Below, piece by piece: positions 54,140 to 64,000 of a DNA stretch of 64,000 nucleotides. Source of the DNA: Eudorina sp. 2006-703-Eu-15 (Eukaryota > Chlorophyta > Chlorophyceae > Chlamydomonadales > Volvocaceae); NCBI GenBank assembly GCA_003117195.1, contig BDSI01000024.1, forward strand, positions 905,168 to 969,167, in the 5' to 3' direction. The position numbers and the translations under genes were made by a program. How positions within the stretch are numbered: the first letter of the stretch is position 1; each line of letters starts with the position of its first letter. The notes beneath the pieces were generated by a model that ran no database searches, was not told the DNA's origin, and saw only the letters and a program-made list of their open reading frames with translations.

Positions 54140-57100
54140 ATGTCTAATGCAACTTGTTTTTATTGGCGCGGTGCCAACGGGCAACCCGTCAGGAACTCCG
54201 GCTCGCGAAACCCTGCTTACCGTCGACACTGGCACTTCGCGGTCACCTGCAAATTAGATGACAGTAAGCAAACATACAGGCATCGACATCACACCGCGTC
54301 GAGGAGCAGCGGCGCCCGCGCTTCCGCTTCTCCCGCCAATGGCTCTTCCGCAGCCAATCACACCTTGGAGCCGCAAATCGCCCTACTGGATGAGCCCTTG
54401 TCGCCGATGGACGTGGACCAGGAACTGTGGGCTGTCCTTGATATGTGCACGGACGATGAGCTGGAGGCGCTGTACAACATCCTTCACTCGACTTCCCCAT
54501 TCAGTCCCATCATAAAGAGTCTACTGGTAAGTTGTGACGCGGTAATCCAGCCACAACAGCCGGGATGCATTGACGACATCCCGACATCTCCGCGACGCCA
54601 TGTCCGCGCGGGTGCCGAAGACCGGCTCTGACTCCGTGCACCTCATGGCACCCGCTGCACCCGCTGCCCGCATCGCTGCTGGCGCCGTCATATGCCCTGT
54701 GGCCCTCCTCAGGTGGAGCGGGACGAGCCCGCCCTGGTGGCGCTCCGCGGGCGGCGCAGTGTGATGCACAAGGTGGAGGCGCACTTCCGCTTCCTGGCGG
54801 CGGACTCGGGTCACCTGCTGCGGGGGGCGCGGCCCAGCTACCGGGAGGTGCTGCTCAACGTCCGGGACAAGTGGGTCGGGGTGTGCGGGGGGGGGGGGCC
54901 GCCAGCGGTTGAGTGTGTGGGTGGGTGTTTTGGAGGGGAAAGGCGCGGGTGGGTACATGGGTGAGGGAGAGAGGTATCGGGTGCTTGGCTTTGGTTAGGC
55001 ATGGGCCGGCGGGAGGGGCAGGAGGCCTGGAGGGAAGCGGAAGGGCAGCAGCTGCAAACTCGGTAGCAAGGGCGGGAAGGGGAGGAGAGGAGAGAAGCCG
55101 GATGGGGAAAACGGGCTCTAGGTGGCGGCAGAGGGCAGAGGTGGTGTAGCGCGAACGACAGCAAGCAGTGGGGGTAGGACACAGAGGGGTGCGGCGGGGG
55201 TTAGCTTCCCCCACACATGCCGCCACCGCATGTATCTCTCCCACCACCTCTTGGCCACCCCACCGCCTCCTCCTTCGGCCCCGTTCTCCAGGTTGGATGT
55301 CCGGTGCTCCCGCAACCTGTCCACCTACGACCTGGAGACAGAGATCTTCCTGCACGTCATGGCCAACTGCGTCGACTACGTCCGCAGCCCCGAGGCCGAC
55401 ACGGCACCCGGGGCGGACCCCTCCCTGGCCGCATCCTTCGCGACCCTCACCGCCGTCGACGTGACGCCGGCCGGGCCGGGCGCCGGAGCCGGGGCGGCGT
55501 CCCACGGAGGCGGTGGAGGTGGAGGAGCCGGCGGCGGCAGCGGAGGCGCAGCAGGAGTCGGGGCCAGCGGCAGCGGGTGAGGGGGCAGCAGGTCGGGACG
55601 AGCGCTGGACGCTCTTCTCCTTGGGCGGCGGCGGCGGGTGAGGGGGCAGCGGCTTCAGGATGGAGCCGGGGGGGCTGTGACTGGCGGCCCTCGAGCTGAG
55701 GAGGGGCGGCAGCGAGGGACTCAATTGGGCGGCGGTCGTGAGCGCACGAGTACCAGTGGGCCATTGCCGCACGCGCTGAGAGGTCGCCTCACCTGCACCC
55801 GCCGGGCGGCCCCCTGTGGGCCCAGCTGCCTGGCAGCATGTCGAGAGGCCGCTGCTAGAGCAGTCTCCGTAAAACCAACCGACATGGGAGCACAGCCTTC
55901 TTTTCCCGGAGGCGGATCGGGGATCGCTGACGCGTGCGAAACCCCCCTCCCCTTTCATGCGACCGCGACCGCAGGGCGGCGGCATCCGGCGCTGCGTCCG
56001 CCCCGGGCGCCTCCTCCTCGGCCTCCTCCTCCTCGGCCTCCTCCTCCTCGGCCGCCGCCCCCAACTGGACGGAGCGGCTGACGGCGCCCTTCCGTCTGGG
56101 GCTGAAGGACCTGGCGCCCACCTTGCTCAATCTGGCGGGCGTCGTGACGGTCACCAAGGTACGGCTGTACGGCTTTGCTCGGCATGGATGGCTCGGAAGG
56201 TTGTTGGTCTTCTCCCTTACCGCCCCCTTATGCCTTGGGAGCCGCCGCCATTGACCTGGAACAGCTTCTCAGCCTCGGGCCCTGGGTCCTGCAAAGCTGT
56301 TGTTAACGTCCGCGCCTTTCCCATATCTATCTATCTTTCGCACTACTCCATCATTGGCGGCTGCGTTGCCGTTGTATCTTTTGCGCTGCCTGACAGCCAA
56401 GCCAGAGCAGCCCCGCGGCTCCCAACCGTTCGCACCTCGGGGCCCCATCTCAAGGATTCAAGACAGTTGACCCGCAAAGGCAGAGAAGTCACCGCCCGCC
56501 CCTCCTCCCCTCCTTGCAGGTGGGCCAGCAGGCCAGTCAGCAGCTGGCGACCAACCTGCTGTGCAGTCACGTGCGCTACCAGGCGGCGCTGAGGGCGGTG
56601 ACCGGCGGCGCGGGCGGCCTGGGGCTGGCAGCCAAGGGCGCGGCGGCGGGCTGGGCCAAGCAGGCCATGTTGGAGGTGGGGGCGGGAAGCAAGGGGGGAA
56701 AGTGGCCGCGGTCTCGTTTGTGGGCGCGGCGCTGGATGTCGTCTGCCTGGATGGCGTTTTGGCTGTATGCTTTGCGGCGTTGTTGTCATGGGTGCCGATG
56801 AAGGGGAGGGGGTGTTGCGGGCTTGGTAGGTGAGGGCCGGGGGTAGGGAGATGGTGATGGTGGTGTCGATCTGGCGGGGAGGTTAACATTTAGAAAAAAG
56901 AAATAAACCCGCAGAACGAACCCGGGAGGGATGGCTGTACCCGGTGTGTGCGCGAACGCGGATGTGAGCGCGTGTGAGTGGGTGTGGTCAGACCGCTAGG
57001 GGAGCAGCTTCGTGTGCCCCGCGCTTGCTGGGGTCGCAACCCCCGCCAACCGGATTTCCTGGCGCCCATACCTTACCCTGATGCCCACTCCCGCGGATGC

Positions 57101-58386
57101 TTGCCAACCGCCCAACCTGGCTTCGACGTATTTTTGCGCGCCCTCCCCCTTCCCTCCTTCCCCCCGTCCCTCCGCTCCTCCCCTCTTCCCCGGGGTGTAC
57201 CCGTCTTGAACTCCCACACTGCCCCAGACCGCTCAGCGCAGCTTGACGTCCGCCACCGCGCGCTACTCGGCGCTCCGCGGCGCGCTGTCGTTCCTGGGCC
57301 CGCTGCTGTGGGGCTGGCTGGCGGTGGACCTGGCGCTCAAGGCTGTGGGGACCGACTACGCGCGAGTGATCCGGGCGGTGTTCCTCCTGTCGCAGGTGGA
57401 GCGGGTATGGGGCGCGGGGGCCGGGGTGTGGGTATGGGGGGCTGCGGCCGAGGTGTGGTTATGGGGGGGGCTTGGGGCCGGGGTGTGGGTAGGGGGGGTA
57501 TGGATTGGGGAACCGATACGTGGCACAGGAGTCAATACGCGACCCAAGTTACCGGGTAGGGGGGGGCCTGCGGCCGGGGTGTGGGTAGGGGGGGGGCTGG
57601 GGCCGGAGTGTTGGGGGCTGGGGTGTCGGGGGCTGGGGCTGGGCCTAGAGGTGGGGGTTTCGTGACCCTATCTGATCCTCCATTTCCCGGCGGCGGCGCC
57701 TTCGCAATGGCATTCGTTTTCGTATCCCGTATCTGCGCTCCCGTCGTAATCGTATTTGGGACCAGGGGGGCTTATGTGGCCTGCGGGTCGGGGCTCCTTG
57801 TCCCGAGGGAGGGAGGGAGGGAGGGAGGGAGGGAGGGAGGGAGGGAGGGAGGGAGGGAGGGAGGGAGGGAGGGAGGGAGGGAGGGAGGGAGGAGGGGAGG
57901 AGGGAGGAGGGGAGGAGGGGAGGAGGGGAGGAGGGGAGGAGGGGAGGAGGGGAGGAGGGGAGGAGGGGAGGGAGGGGAGGGGAGGGAGGGAGGGAGGGAG
58001 GGAGGGAGGGAGGGAGGGAGTGAGGGAGGGAGGGAGGGAGGGAGGGAGGGAGGGGGGGGGGGAGGGGGGGAGGGAGGGAGGGAGGGAGGGAGGTGAGTCG
58101 GTGAGGCAGGCAGGCAGGTAGGCGGGCGGGCAGGCAGGAAGGCAGGCAGGTGGGCGGGCGGGCAGGCAGAAAGGCCAAGGGTATGTCTTCCTCTCGAAAG
58201 CTCAGGCCCGGTGTACCGTATCCGCCATCCACTCCCCCTACACCCTCCCCCACACCGGGCCCCCAGGTCCGGCTGGTTCGTACCCACGGCTTTGTGACGT
58301 CCGAGATGGAGAACCTCCGAGACCACGCGTACGACATGGGCGACGACTCGGAGGACTACCAGGACCCTGGGGCCGCGTTCTTCTGA
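54140..58386 (+). CDS. YaaW/UPF0174-family protein, probably plastid-targeted
   Basis: Seven exons (54140-54526, 54713-54870, 55292-55576, 55975-56158, 56520-56675, 57228-57395, 58267-58386) join in phase and give 485 residues. The alignable core matches bacterial YaaW (UPF0174): DDELEALYNILHSTSPFSP at the start, then SYREVLLNVRDKLDVRCSRN and LSTYDLETEIFLHVM (compare the YaaW segment around its YRAILLDVSKRL), and a helical, hydrophobic end (SQQLATNLLCSHVRYQAALR, LGPLLWGWLAVDLALKAVG). The first 65 or so residues are Arg/Ser/His-rich and could be a transit peptide; an in-frame ATG at 54059 is an alternative start. A Gly/Ser-rich insert (exons 3-4) separates the two conserved halves. The biochemical role of the family is unknown. 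TGTAA follows at 58624-58628. Confidence 0.83.
57408..57660. repeat. GGGGCCGGGGTGTGGGTA-type minisatellite
   Basis: Imperfect copies of GGCCGGGGTGTGGGTA at the start of the last intron (57396-58266) of the YaaW-family gene. Confidence 0.75.
57806..58160. repeat. (GGGA)n / GGAGGGGA array
   Basis: More than 300 bases of purine-only GGGA, then GGAGGGGA and GGGAGGGA units, ending in GGCA-rich DNA, in the same intron. Long Gly/Glu/Arg ORFs here are artefacts. Confidence 0.95.
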
Positions 58387-58623
58387 GCGTGTCCCGTACT
58401 CCCTCTGGGGGGAGAGGGGCCACCAGGGTTATCGTCTTGACGGGGAAAGGGGGAAATACGCGTGTCCGCGTTTGGGCGCATGTGCACGTGGGGTCGTGTG
58501 CACGTGGGTGCTGACTAGAGCTATTTCTCCGCGGACATGCGCCCTGGGGTGTGTGTGTGTGTGTGCGCTTAGCGAGGAACCCGACCGCCACAAATCCGCA
58601 AAGCAGTCACCATTATATGTGTA

Positions 58624-58628
58624 TGTAA
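58624..58628 (+). promoter_or_regulatory. TGTAA polyadenylation signal, YaaW-family gene
   Basis: TGTAA about 240 bases past the stop codon at 58386, within an otherwise GT-rich 3' flank. Confidence 0.5.
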
Positions 58629-61600
58629 AAGGAAACTGAAACCCCACACACACCATACTTTTGTGTAGGGGCGGGGGGTAGACCTGGCCAACTACTACTC
58701 ATTCGGTGACTTTTCGCGGTTTCGCTGTCTTGATGGACATATGGGGGATGGGTGGGTGGGCGATAGGGGAGAGACCCACGCCACCCACCAAACTCACCAC
58801 ACGTCAAATGTCTGAGACTGTGCACCAAAGGTGGCTGTGTGGTATGTGAACGTTATCAGTCTTGCTGTGAACCCAACGTCAAGCTGCTCGTTGCATCTTC
58901 CCTTCTGTGCGTTCTGACGGCTGTAGCCGTTGTGGTGACGTTCACAGGTGTGTGCTGCACTTCCTTTGTTTCCGCGTGTGGACGTCTCCCTTCCGTTGGC
59001 CAGTCGGGTCGTTGATCCTCCGTTTGTGCGCCTGTGATTGTTCGGTTTGGTGCCTGCACGCCGGATCTTGGGTTGAGGAACGAGAAGGAGGAGGAGGAGG
59101 AGAAGCGGTGGTATGGGCAGGTGGAGGAGGAAGAGGGTTATCTCTCCTCCTCCCCACCTGTCCTAGACCAGCCGAATGTCGGCGGGGGCCCGATGAAGGG
59201 CCCTGCGGAAGGTGGTGGGAGGGGGTCCCGGGAGCGCCCGGTCGGGTCCGGGGCCAGGGGGGGCCCGATGTGGGTCGCCAGGGGCCCGGGTATCGCTTCA
59301 CCGGGCGTCGTACTTTGACGGTCTGTCGTACATCACATTGTCGCTTGTGTTGTCTATGCAGGGATTACGTTTTTCTTTGTTATGTGGGTCGTATGTTGGT
59401 GGGGGCCGTCTGACGCGGGGCGCCTCCCACTTGGTGTGATGAGGGGAGGGGAGGGGAGGGGAGGGGGGCCAATGATGCGGCCGGGTCCGCGGGGCAGGCC
59501 ACGATGTTGGAGCGGCCTTCCTTCCGCCGCTCTACCCCCCCCCCTAGGGGGAAGGGTGTGTGGGCAGCCAGTGAACCATCCACCCACCCCACCGCCTCGG
59601 CAGGAGCGCACAGCACGAGCGGTTCCGCCAACCTCCAACCACCAACCGCGGGAGCAAAATCTCGCATCACGACTGGGGTCGTGCCGGACACTTCGTCCGT
59701 CGGGAGGGAGGGAGGGAGGGTCGTGACTCGGTCTCTGACGCGCTTGGACAGCCCCCACATGATGAGAAGCCATGCCGTATGTGTGTTGTACGTGTCTGTG
59801 GTTACGCGTGTGCGGGTTGTGTATTTTGCAAGTGTCGTACCGACCCTGTGGAAACTGTTGTCTTGCTGCAGGACGGCGCAGGTTGCCGTCGGTTGGACCT
59901 CATGAGTTTGCGTGACATGTGACAAAGTATATAACTTTCTCACACCGCTCGTTGAGTACAATTAATTTTCGTCCGTTCCGTCCGGCTAGAAGTCCGGAGC
60001 GCCCCGAGCGGACCACGCCGTGGTGTCCCGGTGCAGAGGGCGCGGCACCCCGACTCGAGCGGCCCACTTCTTGGATGTGCTTGCACCGGTGGTGGGTCAC
60101 CGTCCCATGGGCATGTGTGGTCCACGGGGAGGTGCGCTGTGGGGCAGGGGACAGGGGACAGGGGGAGGGAGAGGAGGCGGGGTTTGGAGCAGGTGTTGCC
60201 GCGGCGGGGGGGCCGGGGGGGGTGTCGAGCGGTGTTTGCCGCCACGGCCTACCCGCTGCCGGCCGCAACCCGGCTGTCCGTCGGGACCTCTCTCAAGGGG
60301 GTGCCCACACGCCTCAAGGGGATATCCTGCCTGCCTGCCTTCCTTACCTGTGAGCACCAGCCTGGGCTGGGGTTCTTGGTGCTGGGGGTGGGCGCTGGCG
60401 ACCTTTGGGGGTTTCGGGGCTTTGTACGACCTGGGCGTATCTGGGGGAGATGCATCTGGGGCTGGCCGGCAGGTATGACCGAACAACGGCAGGACAACTC
60501 CAGGGGCGCCAGAACTCCAAGGGTGGCCAGGGGCGTCGTTTTGGATTCACTTTTTACTTTTGTTGACTGAAGACTTGCTGACTGAAGCCAGGTTGGCCCG
60601 GGTGAAGGGCGCGCCGGCCAGACCGGTGCACCTTCCGTGTCGGTCTGTCGGTCGGCCCGTCGGTCTTGTCTGTCTGTGGCGCCTCCGAGCGTGATGGCGT
60701 GTGGTCGTCAGTCATCAGCACGGCTGTGTCAAGAAGAAGAGTGACCCACACAGCAGGTTGCACCTATTCGCCCAGGATCACCCCGCCCGACCGGACCGCC
60801 GCACCCGCTGCTTTCATCATCATCATCATCATCATCCAGCACTACAGCATCGCCCCCCGGTACTGCGATCCATTGTATACTCACAGGCTCGCCCTTGCGG
60901 TTGTCAGATGCGCGGAGCGCAGGCCGCTGTCCTGCTCGCATGGCTGCATTGCCGCCCGGGGACTGGTGCGTTCAGGTTCGCGAAACCGAAGGCCGTAATC
61001 CGTCGTACTCTTTGTTTCGTGCCGGTGTGATCTGTAGGTGGGGGCGTGAGTGGTAAGGGGGTCACGGCCCTGGCCCTGGTGTCTCGCAGGGTCCCACCGA
61101 GGCGGCGTCGGCACGGAGGCGGAACATCCCTGGCGGCTTTACTTCGTCGATGGTGGTGGGCTCAGCCACACCTGGTCGGGAGAAACGGAGAACTTGAGCG
61201 GTTATCATGACGTGCTGGTGCGCCCGGCAGACAGCGGTTGGCGTGTGCATCGTAATCGTGTGCTGCAGCACACTACGTTCCGTTCCGTTCCGTGTGCCCT
61301 AGAGGAACAGAGGCAGCGAGGGCGGCCCGGGGGTGTCCTGTCTGTGCGGTGGACAGCCGTGCGGGGCTCACGTCACGCCAAGGGGTGGGGAGGGGAGGGG
61401 AGGGGCCCTGAGGGGGCGCCTCGCTTCCTCCAGAACACAACCTGCTGTGGGGGCTCTTAACACCTGACGCCCCGCGCTCGCCCGCTCGCCAGGCGGCGGC
61501 GGCGGCGGCGGTGCTGCCTAACTCTCTCTGTGATTAGACATGACAAGACCTTTCGGCGCCGCACCCGCCCCGCCGAAAGGTTCAGGCAGCCCATAATGTC

Positions 61601-62034
61601 TGCGTTCTGGCCGCGCCGCGACGCCTCCTCTCGTGTGCGGATCCCCCCGGGTGGGCCTGATCGCGTCCGAATCGAGGTCGGATCATCATCATCCGATCCC
61701 CCTGCCCCCCCCTCGCCCCCATCCATCGAGATGCCCCCCCATCCATCGAGATGCCCCCCCCCTCCATCGAGATGCCCCCCCATCCATCGAGATGCCCGCC
61801 ACCAACACACGCACACACACGGATGTGTTCTGGTCTAAATATTAAGGACGTCACAGCGGACCCCACGGGTCATCGGTGACAGCCATAGCTTCTGGTCTTG
61901 TTGTCTGCTTGTTTGCGTGCCCCCCCTCCCCCCCCTCCCCCGCCCGCGAGCCCGCCCGCGAGCCGTCGTAAGTCTGCCATCCCTGCCATCCGCCATCGAG
62001 CCCATCAGCCAGGGGCCCGGACCTCCCCCCCTAG
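58629..62034. other. 3.4 kb without a recognisable gene
   Basis: No exon chain supported. Contents seen: an ATC run near 60815-60837, four copies of a CATCCATCGAGATGCCCCCC repeat at 61728-61802, and a dispersed-motif copy at 61848-61883. Part of the right end is probably the 3' UTR of the EF1A-like gene (-). Confidence 0.45.
61728..61802. repeat. About 20-bp tandem repeat
   Basis: Four copies of CCATCGAGATGCCCCCCC with variable C-tract length. Confidence 0.85.
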
Positions 62035-63536
62035 CTACGGCCCCCCCTCCTCTGACGACTGCTCGCCGTCCGAGCAGATATCAATGATGGGGATGTGGGC
62101 CGCCTCCGCTGCCGGGGCCGCCCTGGCCGCGGCCGCGGCTGAGAGGTCGGGGGCCCCGGGGCCGGCGGCCGCGTCGGCGTCGCTGCGGTCCCTGGCCCGG
62201 GGCCGCGTTGCCTGCGCCTCGCGCGCGGCCGCCGCCGCTGCCGCCGCCCGCTTGCCTGGCCCGGACGGCTCCGCTGACGGCTTCCGCGCCGCCGGACCGG
62301 CTTCCGCGTATTTCACGGACTGCAGGGCCCCGAGGAGGCCGCGCGGGTGCAGGTGCACGGGGCAGAGGGCGGGGGCGGGGGGCAGGGGAGAGGGAAAAGG
62401 GGATCGAACCGGCAGCGAATCAGATAGGGTACCCGGTCGTGGGTCGGGTCGGGTCGCGCCATCAGCCTAGGGCCCCTCTCCCAACATTGCTGACGTTACT
62501 CTCCCCCAACTCTCGAGCGGCCCTCCGCACCCAAACACGCAACATGTGCAACGCACGCGCACGTCCTGCTGATCCGCGCGCGCCACACGGGGTCGGGCCT
62601 CGGGCGGGTCTATTCTCTAAACACACCGGGCGCGCGACTCGCCATGGAGGGCGTTCCACATCGTCCCCTTGCTGCAAGAGGCGAAACGCCGCGGTGCACA
62701 CTCCCGGTCGCGCGGCCGTTTCCGAGACCTTGTCCCACCAGTGACACCCCCGCCCGCTCCCCTCGCCCCGGCGCCCCCCGGCCCGTCATCCACCAACTAA
62801 TCCCTGCCCCTTACCCCCCACCCCCACCCCCAACCCCCCAACCCCACCCCAACCCCAACCCCATCCCAGCCCCCAACCCCAACCCCAACTCCAACCGCAC
62901 CCCCAATCCCAGCCCCCCAACCCACCTCCACGCGCCCCAGCGCCACGATGACCGGTGTCATGGAGCCGCCACCGCTGGTGCCGCCGCCGCCGCCCCCGGG
63001 GCCTGTGACCCCCAGCTCCGGCCCCCCCGTCAGCCCCAGCCCCAGCCCCAGCCTCTCGCTGCACACGGCGGCCCGCACCGCGAACCGCCCCAGCTGAGGG
63101 TAGTCCCTGAAGGGCTCCACCACCAGGGGCCGCAGCGGCCGCAGGTCCACCTTGGCGATGTCGCCCTCGTGGAGGGCCGCCGCGTTGGGCTCCACCACCT
63201 CACCTGACATGATTGGGCGGGGGGGGGCGGGGGGGAGGAGGGGAATGGGCGGGGGTGTTGGGGTGAAGGAGAATTGGGGTTGCGATTCCACAGCAGTCCC
63301 ACCGCAACCCACCCTCCCTCCCGCCCGCCCGCCCGCCCACCCACCCGCCCGCCCGCCACCCGCCCGCCCGCCCGCCCCATCCCCCCCCAAGCCACCCACC
63401 CACCCTTGGTGTTGCACCGCCCGATGCTCATCAGCCGGCAGGGCGCTTGCGCAGTGTGTATGTGGACCAGCGCGGTGTAGCCGGGGCGCAGGGAGCGGGA
63501 CCGGCCCTCCCTCTTGGAGGTGGGGTCGCGGAGGAC
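62035..63536 (-). CDS. EF1A/eRF3/HBS1-type translational GTPase, C-terminal part
   Basis: Three phase-consistent exons (63404-63536, 62926-63203, 62035-62319) form the 3' end; the GTPase domain lies right of the window or beyond. The sequence is domain III of the EF1A superfamily: LRPGYTALVHIHTAQAPCRL, then GDIAKVDLRPLRPLVVEPFR, DYPQLGRFAVR, and a final strand PVIVALGRVESVKYAEAG. In normal EF1A or eRF3 the LGRFAVR strand runs at once into the last hairpin; here a Gly-rich insert of about 40 residues interrupts it. After the domain comes an Ala/Arg-rich tail of about 85 residues ending in an acidic motif (HIPIIDICSDGEQSSEEGG). HIHTA and DYPQLGRF look more like eRF3/HBS1 than canonical EF1A, but the subfamily cannot be settled without the G domain. 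Confidence 0.82.
62812..62890. repeat. AACCCC-rich tract
   Basis: Irregular CCCCAA and CCCCAAC units in the intron between the two last exons of the EF1A-like gene. The units are not uniform enough to be an interstitial telomere tract. Confidence 0.7.
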
Positions 63537-64000
63537 CTGGGGCGAGGGGAGGATGGGGGGAGAGGGCGTAGCCCGTATCTCCTGCTGACGTTCGTTGAGG
63601 GAGGGAGGGAGGGAGGGAGGAGCAGCGCGGCGGCGGCGCGAAAACCGCATCCACTGACACGTGAGTCGGCCCCCATCCCGTGAGAGTCGCCATCGCCATC
63701 CCTTGGCGCCATCGCCCCATGCTCACCCGAGGGCAGCCGGCGCCGCGCCGCAACCCCCCTCAACCCGCACGGGGACGCGGCGCAGTAGCCCAGTTTGAAT
63801 ATGTCTACCAACGTCCTATAGCCCCCCTCGACCCGGCCCGGCCGCCCGGCCCGCGGCCCTCTCTTCCATGACTTCACGCCGGTGCGGTGCGGTGCAGTGC
63901 GGTGCGGACCGAGCTGCCGCTTCCCCAACCCGTCTTCTCCTTCGTTTTCTAGCCCTCCCCCTTCCTAGCCCTCCGTTCCCGCGACACCCGTCACTTTCTC
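63537..64000. other. Probably intron of the EF1A-like gene
   Basis: No exon visible on the minus strand before the window ends. One copy of the TGTCTACCAA-type dispersed motif lies at 63791-63827. Confidence 0.4.

Noticed and set aside
57581..58337. Gly/Glu/Arg and Pro/Ser/Leu repeat ORFs
   Set aside because: Translations of the GGGA array in the last intron of the YaaW-family gene.
62812..62890. Interstitial telomere repeat
   Set aside because: The AACCCC-type units are irregular, and the algal telomere unit is TTTTAGGG, which is not seen.

Overview
The window looks like nuclear DNA of a volvocine (Chlamydomonadales) green alga. Every gene recognised is split by many short GT-AG introns, coding exons are very GC- and Ala-rich, and TGTAA polyadenylation signals follow several genes. 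Purine synthesis carries a plastid transit peptide with an algal V-x-A type cleavage site. A CBM20 starch-binding protein and a granulin-type papain protease are also typical of this lineage. Most exon models below were built by hand, joining exons only where splice phases agree. They are predictions without transcript support.

Layout, left to right: the 3' end of a GT10 fucosyltransferase (+); an 800-residue unknown protein with one membrane segment (-); plastid phosphoribosylamine-glycine ligase, 12 exons with introns full of satellite DNA (-); a type II membrane glycosyltransferase-like gene (-); a 2.6 kb gene-poor stretch with an AT-rich island and a perfect 38-bp palindrome; an MMTAG2-like protein with an RS-type tail (-), head to head with an 18-exon HEAT-repeat gene (+); 4 kb without a recognisable gene; a plastid-targeted CBM20 protein with a huge Ala-rich tail (-); a 999-residue SAP-domain protein with a histone-H1-like middle (+); a 178-residue orphan (-), head to head with a papain-granulin cysteine protease (+); a YaaW/UPF0174-family protein (+); 3.4 kb without a recognisable gene; and the 3' end of an EF1A/eRF3/HBS1-type translational GTPase (-) that runs off the right edge.

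The genes do not form a pathway. This is an ordinary eukaryotic gene string: two glycosyltransferases, purine synthesis, RNA/chromatin-type proteins, starch binding, proteolysis and translation. GC content alternates: gene bodies are very GC-rich, while stretches such as 1-6 kb, 12.5-18.5 kb, 38.5-41 kb and 50-54 kb are visibly less so. The least explained items are the CBM20 protein, the SAP protein with its possible Alba/SpoVS-like N-terminus, the divergent EF1A-like domain, the 38-bp palindrome, and three families of short dispersed motifs.
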